In this document: piece after piece, positions 34,196 through 45,195 of the stretch | How positions within the stretch are numbered: position 1 is the stretch's first letter | Layout: every line of letters starts with the position of its first letter | Source of the DNA: Akebia trifoliata | Lineage: Eukaryota > Streptophyta > Magnoliopsida > Ranunculales > Lardizabalaceae | NCBI GenBank assembly: GCA_017979445.1 | Contig: CM030706.1 | Coordinates: 22,647,884 to 22,711,883, forward strand | Reading direction: 5' to 3' | DNA: 64,000 bases | The notes under the pieces: generated by a model | The model's input: only the letters and a program-made list of their open reading frames with translations | The model's database searches: none | Told to the model about the DNA's origin: nothing | Program-made: the position numbers and the translations under genes

Positions 34196-34544
34196 CTTCG
34201 AGCAATGTTAATCCTATAAAAATAATAGAACCCCAAACTTAAGGTTACCCTCTTGATAACAGTTTTTTCAAAAAACTTTTGAGGTTCAAAAGAAATAAAA
34301 ACTCATGTTTTAAATTCATAAAACTTTTTGATACATCCTTGAGGTTCAAACAAAAGCATTTTGGATCTCACATAGGAGATATGACATTCTTTCGTTCTCC
34401 AGATTCTTTTTCAGATCCAATCATTCTTGGAATCGATCATTTCTCTTCCAGATTCAGTATCTTCCAGATTTATTCAATTCACTCTGATCAATCTTTTCCA
34501 AATTCATTCATTCTTTCCCAAAAAGTCCTTCGTTCCTTTGCCAA

Positions 34545-35520
34545 TTTTGCTCAGTTTTCGCCAAGGGTTAACTTGGATTTTGCTCAGTTGCCGCCAAGGG
34601 TTATCTTGGATTTTGCTCAGTCTCCGCCAAGGGTTATCTTGGATTTTGCTCAGTTGCCGCCAAGGGTTATCTCCAATTTTGCTCAGTTTTCGCCAAGGGT
34701 TAACTTGGATTTTGCTCAGTTGCTGCCAAGGGTTATCTTGGATTTTGCTCAGTCTCCGCCAAGGGTTATCTTGGATTTTGCTCAGTTGCCGCCAAGGGTT
34801 ATCTTGGATTTTGCTCAGTTTCCGCCAAGGGTTAACTTGGATTTTGCTCAGTTTCCGCCAAGGATTATCTTGGATTTTGCTCAGTCTCCGCCAAGGGTTA
34901 TCTTGGATTTTGCTCAGTTTCCGCCAAGGGTTAACTTGGATTATGCTCAGATACCGCCGAGGGTTTTCTCGGAACTATGCTCAGATACCGCCGAGGGTTT
35001 TCTCGGAATTATGCTCAGATACCGCCGAGGGTTTTCTTGGAACTATGCTCAGATACCGCCGAGGGTTTTCTCGGAATTATGCTTAGATACCGCCGAGGGT
35101 TTTCTCGGAACTATGCTCAGATACCGCCAAGGTTTATCTTCGAACTATGCTCAGATACCGCCGAGGGTTTTTCTCGGAATTATGCTCAGATACCGCCGAG
35201 GGTTTTCTCGGAACTATGCTCAGATGCCGCCGAGGGTTTTCTAGGAACTATGCTCAGATGCCGCCGAGGGTTTTCTCGGAATTATGCTCAGATACCGCCG
35301 AGGGTTTTCTCGGAATTATGCTCAGATACCGCCGAGGGTTTTCTCGGAACTATGCTCAGATACCGCCAAGGGTTATCTTGGAACTATGCTCAGATACCGC
35401 CGAGGGTTTTTCTAGGAATTATGCTCAGATACCGCCGAGGGTTTTCTCGGAACTATGCTCAGATACCGCCGAGGGTTTTCTCGGAACTATGCTCAGATGC
35501 CGCCGAGGGTTTTCTCAGGA
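34545..35520 (+). repeat. Two-subfamily satellite (33 bp x 12, then 34 bp x 17) with conserved hairpins
   Basis: Units 1-12 (34545 to about 34940) are 33 bp: TTTTGCTCAG, then six variable bases, then CCAAGGGTTAtCTTGGA. Units 13-29 (to about 35520) are 34 bp: ACTATGCTCAG, ATACCG, then CCGAGGGTTTTCTCGGA. Two units have an extra T and are 35 bp. Each unit folds as a 5-bp stem with a 6-base loop. The array gives overlapping ORFs of 321, 219, 191 and 149 codons, all of which are translations of the repeat. Its position, just before the 3' LTR, matches the satellite-bearing 3' region known in Tat/Ogre elements. It decays into GCTCAG-only words up to about 35620. Confidence 0.95.
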
Positions 35521-35886
35521 ACTATGCTCAGATTATATTCAAATTATGCTGAGTTTATATTCAAATTATGCTCAGTTTATACTCAGATTATGCTAAATTT
35601 ATGCTCAGGTTTTACTCAGTTTCACACAGTGCACACACTTGCACATTTGCATTTTTTAGTCAGGGAGAATTCTCTAAAATTCAAGGATCTGACACCGTCA
35701 GTGAGAGTTTGCGCTCAAGGACCTGACAACCTTTTGATTCGGGGAGAGATTTATTCTCAAGGATCCGAACACCTTGACAAATTGCTAAATCAGGCTGCAA
35801 AATGAACTGTCACTAGCTTCGGCATTCGGATATCGCACTAATCTACCAAGATAGATTTGCTATCTAGTTTGCTTCAACCCTCTGCC

Positions 35887-35899
35887 AAAGATGGGCATC
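35887..35899 (+). other. Polypurine tract before the 3' LTR
   Basis: AAAGATGGGCATC ends immediately before TGTAGACACC of the 3' LTR. It is the expected primer for plus-strand DNA synthesis, but short and interrupted compared with typical tracts. Confidence 0.55.
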
Positions 35900-37605
35900 T
35901 GTAGACACCCCATTTTTGCATCCGCCTGATTAATCAACTCGTCAACCCGATCGCAAGGATTCCCAATGATGGATGTGTATTCCATTGCTTTACTTTGTTA
36001 CCAGAAATGTTTCAGAAATCCGGATGAGGTATCTCGAACTGACAAAACCTTAGAAACCACGCTACGCTAGGAAAGTACGACCCCAGAAATATAGAAATCA
36101 TCATCTTGCAGACTAAAAAGAAGCTTCACGATAAAAATCACTAAAAACTATCAAATTACCAAAATACCCCTAACCTCAAAACAACCCTAGAGCCTACGTT
36201 ACGCTTAGTAAAACTCATTCAAACACATAAAACAACAAATTGAAACCAAATAAATCATTTCGCCAATTTTCACAGAATTCGATAAAATTACGAAAATGCC
36301 CCTCATAAAGTTCACGACCATTTCATACAAAAAATTTCATAAATAACACAAAATAATATTTCCATTGAATTCCTTACGAAAAATCGATTCTAAAACATCC
36401 TAGAACATTAAAAACCGACTTAAAACGTGAAAAGTCCTCTCCGGGGGCAAAACGGTAATTTCACAATTTTCATAATTTAAAAATTTGAAATTAATAAATA
36501 AAATATTAAATAATTAAAGTGAAACATTAATGAAATTAATTTAAAATTTTGAACCTAAAAAATCGATTAATCGGACTCTCAGGCAAAATTGTTGAGGGTT
36601 CGTGGGATATTTCTTTAAGGACCCCTCCATTTGGGAGTCCAAAGAATTAAAAATAATGGAAGGGGGTTCTCCAAAATTTAAAGTCAATTAAGAAAGACTG
36701 AAGTCAAGATATTGAAAGTCAATCAATTAAGACCAAAGTCAAAACATTAAAAGTTAATCAAATAAGACTAAAAGTCATAAAAGAGATCTAATTAAATAAT
36801 AACTCTATCTAATAGAGTTCTAACTTAAAAACAATTCTACCTAAAACAATTTGAATTAAAACACAATTCTACCTAAAACAATTCTAATTAAAACACAATT
36901 CTACCTAAAATAAGTCTAACTAAAACACAACTCTAATTAAAAGATCTCTAATTAAACACTAACTCTATCCAAATCAACCTTAAAAAAATTCTATAAATAG
37001 AGATGCTCACACCCTATTTTCGTATCAAATCATAAACCCTAAGAGAAGTAGGTCTAGAAGCTCCCCTAGCCCCCCATAAACCCTAGTTTTGGAGCCCCAA
37101 CTCCTTAACTAACATCCCTCCTTCAATTTCAGTCTAGAAAACACCCAAAAGCCTTCTAAAAACACCCCCAAATCCGCAACGAACTTGAAGAGTTCAGATT
37201 CAAAACCAAGGAGATACCTTGGCTCGGAGATCCGAAGTCAAATCCGGAAACAGAACGAAGCAAGGGAGCACGGTACAAGGAGTTCTTTTTGTCAGATCTG
37301 AGGGAACCAAGTCCTTGCCATCGGAAAGGTAAATTTTTATTTTTATTTATTTTTTTTATCTAGGTTTTAGCAATGTAATTTACTTGGGAATTTAGTAGAG
37401 ACTGGCTTTGGCCGGGCAGGGTTGGTGCCTAACACCTTCCAACCCCGTAACTTGATCCCCGAATTCAGATTTTTTATGGTAGATTAGTTCCTTTTATCCA
37501 TGTTAGAGTCAGTTTGGTTCCTAGACCACAATAACTAGGTGGCGACTCCCAAACCGCAAGGGTCAAAAGCGGATCCGCGCACCCCGCGGATCGAGGGCGC
37601 TTTCA
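35900..37605 (+). repeat. 3' LTR of the Tat-like element
   Basis: 1706 bp, equal in length to the 5' copy. The TATA box is at about 36992, the internal TGGCGACTCC at 37540-37549, and the terminal hairpin GATCCGCG-CACCC-CGCGGATC is also present. Substitutions against the 5' copy are mainly C/T and G/A. Two or three small indels cancel out. Confidence 0.95.
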
Positions 37606-38382
37606 GCCGATAAAGCGCAAAGCCCAGAAAGAAAAAAAATTCTACAAAAGACTCTACAGAAGATCAAATACAAACAAAGCACTGTTAAAGTAATCGATCA
37701 CACACGAAGCCCGGAAATAATAAAGTTATATTTGTGTCACCACTATTTTCTATTTTACTATTAATCAAAGGAAAACACTAAGATTTGTATCTCCATTTCA
37801 TTCAAATCAATAAAATTATTTTGCGATCGTCACTATGTGAAAATTAGAAAATTTGATACAAAAAATTGACGGGTAAAAGCCCACAAATTTTAGAAGTTGG
37901 ATTTCAATAGTCTAGGACTGTCGAAATTCTTGATGTTCCTAGATTTGACGGCTTAGAGTTGTCGAATTTATCCCATCCTTCATTAATTTGACAGTTTCGG
38001 CCTGTCAAAAAAAATTTACAATAAAAAATTCTATGCCAAGGCCCTCAAATTTGGGTTTTTTCACATTATGAGTATTTTACAAATCTCGAGGTAGATCTAT
38101 GAAATTTATTGTCAATAATCCTTACTAAAGGTCTTTGAGCTCTCTTCATGGCATCCAAAAATATAACCCAATACTTCAAGATTGTAGAAGACAAAATTCT
38201 ATGAATTTTGAAAAAAAAAAAATTTTAAAAGTTATTTTGTAGCGTTGGCTTTCATTTTAAGTTTGGGAGTAATTATGTGGAAGTTCAGTAATCGTCTATT
38301 TTCAAAACCTTGATCTAGTTTAAAAGAACTTATTTTTTGAATTTTTTTTATCTGAGTTTTTCAATGAAACTTAACAGGCTGT
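37606..38382 (+). other. Right half of the interrupted LTR-like sequence, then dispersed repeat
   Basis: 37606-37840 continues the sequence broken at 26508, starting with the duplicated GCCGA. 37850-38020 is the inverted partner of 24005-24160. 38020-38382 is AT-rich with no gene seen. Confidence 0.5.
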
Positions 38383-39105
38383 TGTAGCATCCCCGAATCA
38401 CTAGCACAAAGCCTTATGTCAAATCTCGAGGTATTAAGTAGCGCCTCAAAATTTCAGCATGGTTTCCTCTGTTTATGTTAGTATTCCAAGGCATTCAAAC
38501 ACCTAATAAACTATAAACATGATATCCTGTATATATATACAAAAATAAAATAATAATGAAAGCATATATACATCTAACAACGTATGGTAGATCAAAGTAC
38601 GAGAGAAGTAGATTATACACAGGATTCTATTGAAACTCCTCACTCTAACAAAAGTCCTAACGCTCAAACCAAAATCTATAATACCACTTGGACGAATTGA
38701 AGCTGCAAAGGGTAATAGCCTCAATACTCACCAAGTAACGAGCTCTGGTCGTCTATTTGATCAATCAGGCAATCCTCACTTGTTAACGTTACTTTACACC
38801 AACATCGTCAAGTGCAGAACCTGAAACTAAAAATAAAAAGGAAATGGTGAGTAACAATGATTACTTAGTAAGAGAGCAAACAATTCCTGTCAATAACCTC
38901 CTCCAAACATGAACCAGTAAGCATTCTGAATAATTTCAACACATGTAAACTTTTACAGAATGAATTACGATTAACTTGTACATATAGCTAGGTAGGCAAC
39001 TAAACAGTTAAAAAATCACATCACATCAATCAACAGTACTTACTATAACATTTTTTTATCCAAATCTAATTAATAAAATTAAAATGTTAAGCATACATTT
39101 CATTT

Positions 39106-39127
39106 TATATATATATATATATATATC
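39106..39127. repeat. (AT)n microsatellite
   Basis: About ten AT units inside the solo LTR. Confidence 0.85.
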
Positions 39128-40179
39128 AAAATAATGCAACAGATACATAATACACAATGGTGGAGGGTGGAATTGGAAAGTTAGGATTCTACGACTGGAT
39201 CGCTCTTAGTCGGGACATGATGTTCCATAATAAAATATTAATTCCTGATTATTTTTTGTTAGTCATTGTTTACCACACTTGTCGGATCATTTATCCAGTT
39301 TAGGCTAGTCATTTGACATGATCATAAGTAATGGGTTTTTTTTTTTTTTATAGATTAGAACGTTCGACTACTGTAAATTATTAGTAATCACTAACTAATT
39401 ATCTTCGTCTATGCCTATCATGTCTATACATGTGATTTCCATTATACATCCTCATTCGTGTACGACCACCATCTTTACAGTACAAGTTCACTAAAAAAGA
39501 TAGAAATGAATAAACCTGAATTCCAATTGTGACTCACTCTCATTCGTGTCCCATATTACGTATGAGCTTAATTGTCCTTATTGTACATCCCATGGTAGTA
39601 TATCACTCCAGATGATATAACAGACTATCCTTTTAGGCATTTACAATCTCTTTAACAGAAAAGAAAATAGTTACATATACATATCATTTATTTTCTTTGA
39701 AAACAAATAAGAAATTAACATTTCAAAGTTGAGAATGGATATCTAGTTTCTTACCATGCAATAAAGGCCCATCGACCTAAAATAAATAACAATAAATAGT
39801 GTATAATCGTAAATAAACTTGCAAGTCACCTCGTGATAATAGAAAGTAAATTAATCATGGATATTTGTTCATCAACCCACACATAGCATCACAATGTAAA
39901 ATGCAGACATCACCCCTCGGATGTGATTCTAACATTTTATCGTTTTATCCATTTTTTCTTTTTCTTGGTATTTTCACTTTTCATTTTTTTAACTCAAAAT
40001 TCATTTTTCGATATTTATCAGCTCAACATGAGTTCATTGGATATTAAATCATTTTTCGAAACTTTAAAATTCATTTATATCATTTAAATTGAAAAATTAT
40101 AAAAATTGGATCAAAACGAGTTTCGAACAGTACATAGGACCAAACTGGCGAAAATAATCTGGTAAAATGTCTTAGCCAC

Positions 40180-41690
40180 TATAGACACCCCATTTTTACA
40201 CTCGCCTGATTAATCAACTCATTAACCCGATTACGACGGTTCCCAATGATGGATAAATATTCTAATGTTTTCTATTTGTTACTAGATATGTTTCAAAATT
40301 TTAGATGAGGTATTTTAAGCAAACAAAACTTTAGAACCCACGCTATACTAAGAAAATATGACTCAAAAATATAGAAATCATTATTTTGAGATAAAAAGAA
40401 GCTTTACAAAAAAAATCACTAAAAAATGATCAAATTATCAAAATACCCCCCGACATCAAAACATCTTTAGAGCCTACATTACACTTAGGAAAATATTTTC
40501 GAACATATAAAACAACAAATTAAAATCAAGTAAATCATTTCACTAATTTTCACAAAATTCGGTAAAATTATCAAAATGCCCTCATAGAGTCACAACCATT
40601 TCACGCTAAAAACCTATAAGTGATATAAATAAATACTTTCATTGAATTCCTTATGAAAAACTAATTTTAAAACATCTCAAAATATCAAAAAACGACTTCT
40701 CAACGTAAAAGTCCTCTTTGAGGGTAAAACAGTAATTTTTCAACCCTAAAAATATAAAATTTTAAAATTAATAATTAAAAAAGTTAATTAACGTAAAGTG
40801 AAATCTTAATAAATTAAATTAAAATTTTAAACAAATAAAATTATTTATTAAGCCCACAGATCAAATTTTAAGTGATAACCTATTTATTTAAGTAGGGCCC
40901 ACATAATATTTATTAAAACATCCCTCCATTTGGGCTCCCAAAGAATTAAAATATAATTAGGGTGTTCTCGAAAAAATTAAAAAATATTCATTATACGTAA
41001 GATTCAAAATCCTAATTCAAGAGACTTAATTAAACAACTTAACCTTATCTCGAAGATACCTAGTCTAACTAAAAAACTCTCAAAAACCTCTATAAAAATA
41101 TGCATTCATAACCTAAACTCATAATCCAAGAAAAATCATAGGAAAGAGAGGTCAAAAACTTTCCCCAGTCTTCCCAAAACCCTAAATTTGAAGTCCTAGA
41201 TCCCTACCTAACACCCAAACTCCATTTTTTACTTAAAAAATACCCTGAAATCCTAAAAAAAAAATACTTAGAAACCTTCAAAATAACCAGAATATCCAAA
41301 AGATATTCAAATCTAGGAGGAGGATACCTCATCTTGGAGATTAGAAACAGATCTAATGACGAAAATAAAAGCAGTAAGACTCACACAAGGAATACTCTCC
41401 GCCAATTCTGAGGGAATCAACCATCACAATCACCTAGGTAAACTAGTTTTTTTTATTTATTTTATTGTTTAGGTCATTTTTTAGCAATGTAATTTTTGGG
41501 AAAAGTAGAGACCGACATTCACCGGGCGGGATTGGTACTTAACACTTTCCAATCCCATAATGTGATCACCGGACTTGTTCTTTTTGTAGATCATTACTTC
41601 TTTATCTATTTTGAGTCATGTTTCGGTTCCTAGACCAAAAACCTAGGTAATAACTCCCAAACACCAAAAATTGGATCTGCACACGTATAA
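40180..41690 (+). repeat. Degenerate Tat-family LTR nested in the Tekay solo LTR
   Basis: It starts TATAGACACCCC (G of TG mutated), follows the Tat LTR order to CTAGGTAATAACTCCCAAAC, and ends near GGATCTGCACACG, having lost the terminal hairpin. The host LTR reads through on both sides: ..GTCTTAGCCAC before and GTATAATTTGTCATAAAATA after, matching about 6510-6530 inverted. It is more diverged than the 26.5-kb copies, hence older. Confidence 0.8.
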
Positions 41691-42767
41691 TTTGTCATAA
41701 AATACAATTAAATACATCAAACATGAAGGTCTTGGCATGAATTTAAAATAACGAAAATAATTCTACGTTTTTAAAACACATGATAAATTTTTGTTAAAAA
41801 TCCTAAATGTAATTTTTTGAAATCTACGATTATTAGTAAGAATCATAGGCCACTACCAATCTTTGGTTGTTAGAATTGAAAAACATGCATGAAGATTGAG
41901 GTGATCAACACAAAAATCAAGGCAGGTTTAACGTGGAGAAGACTAATTTTTTATGAAATAAGGAGAAAGAGAAGAGAAAAATAAAAAAGAAATGGATGAG
42001 ATTTGTAGAGTTTGACGCTGCGAACGTTTTTTCTTTCTTCGTCGAGCGGTAATGAAAGTTCATTCGCGATGAATTTGTGATCTAAGTTGGTAAAAAATCA
42101 ACGTTTTCTTTTAAATCAAATTGGGTTTGTTTTGGACTGATTTAAGAGAAAATGAATAGTAACTTTCATTTAAAATTTTTTATATAAGTCGGCGGCACGA
42201 AATTAGTATTTTCAACGTCATTTCATTTAATGATAACTCGACTATTTGGAGTCCGAAACTGACGAATGAATGCTCCATTTTTTTAAATTATTTCGTTGCG
42301 GATATAATGGTGAGATCAGATTCTAAAAATTCTCAATTAATCAAAAATTCACTTTTTCAGCCTGGTCCGATCCAAAATTAACGTTGTTTCCTTTTTAGAC
42401 GATAATTCGACTTTCTAAGCTCTAAAAATGATAAGTAAATACTCAATTTTCTATAATTTTTCATTTTAGACCCAATGGTGTAATCGAAATTTAAAAATTC
42501 TTGCTTTAGCAAAAATTTATTTTTTTAGTTCGATCTGACTCGAAAATCAAAGATTTTACAATTTTTTTGTTTGGACTTGTATTTGAGCCTGCTTACATGC
42601 TAAAATATGTTTTTCGACCATTTGGAATCCAATGGTGAGGTTTCATTTTATTAAAAATGATCAAAAAAATTCTAAAGTTTTACCCTAAGTCCCACTTTTA
42701 GAATTTTCTCAAAATTCTACTATTTATTTTTTCTCGAGATATAAATAAAAAAACTCAGGATATTACA

Positions 42768-43060
42768 ATTGTGATGTTGGATTTTTGATGTGGTAGTCCA
42801 TTTGAGCAAAATGATGCTTAGTAAGGCTCCAAATCTTACTGTGTTTGTAAGGAAAGTGTTTCATATCCCAAAAAACTTGTATCAGCATTAGGGATGTTCA
42901 CCAAATGAATAGATTAGAGGGGAAGATATTTGTTGGGATTCTCAAGAAAATGGATGGAAATTTAGTTCATATCACAAGTAGCTTAGAAGAACCCATATAG
43001 ATATGATAATTGCAAGATTCCATGATTCATTTAGAAAAACTATAAGCTGACTGTGTTAGT
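42768..43060. other. Short unclassified stretch
   Basis: A plus-strand frame gives KVFHIPKNL and then, after stops, MNRLEGKIFVGILKKMDGNL (about 42904-42965). This is vaguely like a polyprotein fragment, but I cannot assign it. Confidence 0.25.
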
Positions 43061-43850
43061 TGTTCACCTTGTATAAGCGTGTAGATGGAGAATAAATAAA
43101 ACAAACCTTAAAAGATTGGCAAGTAAAGGTTGAATCCACCAGGATAGTGGGGAATACTCTTAAAATTAAAAGCAATTGCAGTTCAAATTTCAAAAGAATT
43201 TAAAACGATTTTGAAGTTGATGTTTGAGTTACAAACTACAAAAGTAGAAATTAATTTGGGAAAATAAATCATTAGAGAAGATGAATCCACCAAGAACAAT
43301 AGAATTTAAGTTTACTACCCCAATCTACTTCAATTATCTCAATCCAATTGGTAAGCCTATGCACATGTTCGGAAGATAATTCATTGAGAATCACCATTAA
43401 TAAAGAGCTAAAGCCATGAATCCTTCCTTACATACTCAATTCTCAATAACTAGATGTTCAGATTAAGTATGGATCAACTTGAGCCTAATTAGTAAGAAAA
43501 GCTTAAGTAAAGTAAGAAGAAAAGTAATTAATGCATTTAAACCATTTGAGAAGAACTAGAAGTAAATTGAAATTGAAACTAAAATATTTTTGCTCTTGGC
43601 TTCATCAATCTCTCTAACGAACTATTTATTGCAAGATCAAGAGGGAAAAAAGAATAAAGATAAACAAAGTAACAAACCTTTATTGATTGCAACTTCAAAT
43701 ACACTATTTCTTTATAAAATTTATAGAGAAGTTGGGGAAGAAGAAAAGAACCTAAACTAATTACACAGTCTAGCCTCAAAACCATGGCCCAAGGGGTTTA
43801 TTTATAACTCATTTGACACATTCTAAGGTTGTACATGTGTGAGATTAGCA
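43061..43850 (-). repeat. Possible Athila-like solo LTR, degenerate
   Basis: It begins TGTTCACCTTG and shares an ordered set of phrases with the Athila LTR at 18821. Examples are GGCAAGTAAAGGTTGAATCC against GGCAAAGTAAGAGTCGATC, then TTGAAGTTGATG, TGAATCCACCA, TCTCTAACGAAC and TTTATTTATAA near the end. There is no primer site next to it. Alignment was by eye and homology is only moderate. Confidence 0.3.
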
Positions 43851-43858
43851 ATTACAAT

Positions 43859-44358
43859 TGTAGATACAAAAACTTGCACTACCTTGAGATCTATGATGAT
43901 GCCTCGTGATCTATTCTCCTCGTACTCTTGAGTGCGCTTGCAACAATACCTTTCTGATGTTCAAGTTAGACCCTTAGTACTAAGATATTGTAAAATTTAG
44001 AGAGGGGAAAACTCATACCTTTTACTACCTCTGTCCATTTATTTATAGAGATGAAACCTTAGGATCCCTTTAGATCTTATTCTCGATTTGACCCTTATCC
44101 AATTTAGAAGGTAGACCTTAATTGGTGATTTGAGAGTGTATCTAGTATATATCTATCCCTATACATTCTTCCTTTTTTGGGATTTCCCCTCACTAGAGTT
44201 TTAACCTCTTTTCACCTAATACCGGATTTTATCCAACCGAGACCTGAACCCATGATTAGTTTGTGACCGAACACCGAGCTTACACTCGTATCTTTATACC
44301 AAACTCAAATCCCTAGGTGTCATATGTCTCCTATTGATACTTAACGAGAAATATCCTT
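43859..44358 (-). repeat. LTR-like repeat, copy A (500 bp)
   Basis: It matches copy B (47913-47989 joined to 52847-53269) throughout: CTTGCACTACCTTGAGATCT, GATATTGTAAAATTTAGAG, CCATTTATTTATAGAGATGA, GACCTGAACCCATGATT. Flanking ACAAT occurs at 43854-43858 and 44359-44363. The TATA-like element reads on the minus strand, suggesting minus orientation. The family is unknown. Confidence 0.55.
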
Positions 44359-44705
44359 ACAATACCCTCTTTTAGGGGTTTGGACTTTTAGTTCAAGTAC
44401 TTGAGAATAAATGAATGGTACCATGTGACTCGTGTTCACACACCTTATAAATTCTTATTTCAAGGTCTAAGATTTGTTTAGTAAATGTTTATGTCATTCG
44501 TCATCCAACTGTTTCACCTTCGAAAGTACGACGACTATAATTACCTCAATTTATTTGAATCATTGATTTTTGTTATATGCTTTGAACTATTTTTCTTCTA
44601 TAAACACATTGTCTATTTCCCACATTTTTTGTCATTTCCTCTTATCGATCGGGTTAGGTGTCTTTTTATGTGCCAAGACTTTTGTTGTGTGCCGACTCCC
44701 TCAGA
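44359..44705. other. Spacer, no gene seen
   Basis: AT-rich. A 124-codon plus frame (44485-44859) starts here but runs into the tandem array and resembles nothing known. Confidence 0.4.
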
Positions 44706-45195
44706 GTTAGACTTGGCTCCTGTAATGAGCCAAGGTTTTTCCAATCCCCAAACGGTCAGGCTTGACTCCTGTAATGAGCCAAGGCTTTCCAACCCCCAAA
44801 TGGTCGGGTTTAGCTCCTGTAATGAGCCAAGACTTGCCAATCCCAATGGTCGGGCTTGACTCCCGCAATGAACTTCTGTAATAAGCCAAGATTTGCCAAC
44901 CCCCAACGGTCAGTCTTGGCTCCCGTAGTGAGTCAAGGCTTGCCAACCCTAGACAATCGGGCTTAGTTCCTATAATGAGTCAAGACTTGCCAACCCCCAA
45001 ACAGCTAACCCCAAATGGTCAGGCTTGACTTCTGCAATGAGCCAAAGTTTGCCAACCCAAAATGATTGGGCTTAGCTCCTATAATATGCCAAGACTTGCC
45101 AACCCCCAATAGTCTGGTTTGACTCCCACAATTAGTCAAGGCTTGCCAACCCTATAAGGTTGGGCTTGGCTCCCGTAACAAGTCAAGGTTTTTCA
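44706..45195 (+). repeat. 49-bp tandem array with an imperfect hairpin in each unit
   Basis: The unit is about CTTGGCTCCTGTAATGAGCC + AAGGCTTGCCAACCCCCAAA + TGGTCGGG, with about ten copies. Marker words at 44721, 44770 and 44819 give the 49-bp period; one unit is longer through a partial insertion near 44865. In the best unit CTTGGCTC and GAGCCAAG pair perfectly around CTGTAAT. ORFs here on both strands are translations of the repeat. Confidence 0.8.

Larger units (their letters stand above)
26509..37605 (+). mobile_element. Complete Tat/Ogre-like LTR retrotransposon, non-autonomous (11.1 kb)
   Basis: Two direct LTRs of 1706 bp each start TGTAGACACCCC and end GGGCGCTTTCA. The perfect 5-bp target duplication GCCGA lies at 26504-26508 and 37606-37610. 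A primer site follows the first LTR and a purine-rich AAAGATGGG precedes the second. By eye the LTRs differ at roughly 30-35 positions (about 2 percent), so the insertion is fairly recent. The 7.7-kb interior has no gag, protease or RT that I can read. It holds only an integrase relic at 32.2-33.0 kb and a large 3' satellite, a layout described for Tat/Ogre elements. Mobility would require proteins from another copy. Confidence 0.9.
38383..42767 (-). repeat. Tekay-family solo LTR, minus strand, containing a nested LTR
   Basis: The inverse complement matches the LTR at 5331-7795. 38383 (TGTAGCATCC..CTAGCACAAAG) matches the LTR 3' end, 39160-39240 matches about 6950-7035, 41690-41780 matches about 6420-6510, and 42600-42767 matches the LTR start. 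There is no primer site beyond 38383 and no gypsy interior beyond 42767, so this is a solo LTR. Flanking pentamers (GCTGT, ATTGT) agree at only three of five positions. Its own length without the nested insert is about 2.9 kb. Confidence 0.75.

Noticed and set aside
34279..35805. Long overlapping ORFs (up to 321 codons) as repeat-protein genes
   Set aside because: They are translations of the 33/34-bp satellite in three frames at once; no frame is preferred and the unit lies in a retrotransposon 3' region.
44485..44946. ORFs of 124, 97 and 79 codons on both strands
   Set aside because: They run through the 49-bp tandem array; their repeated peptide (for example SWLITGA) is the repeat itself.
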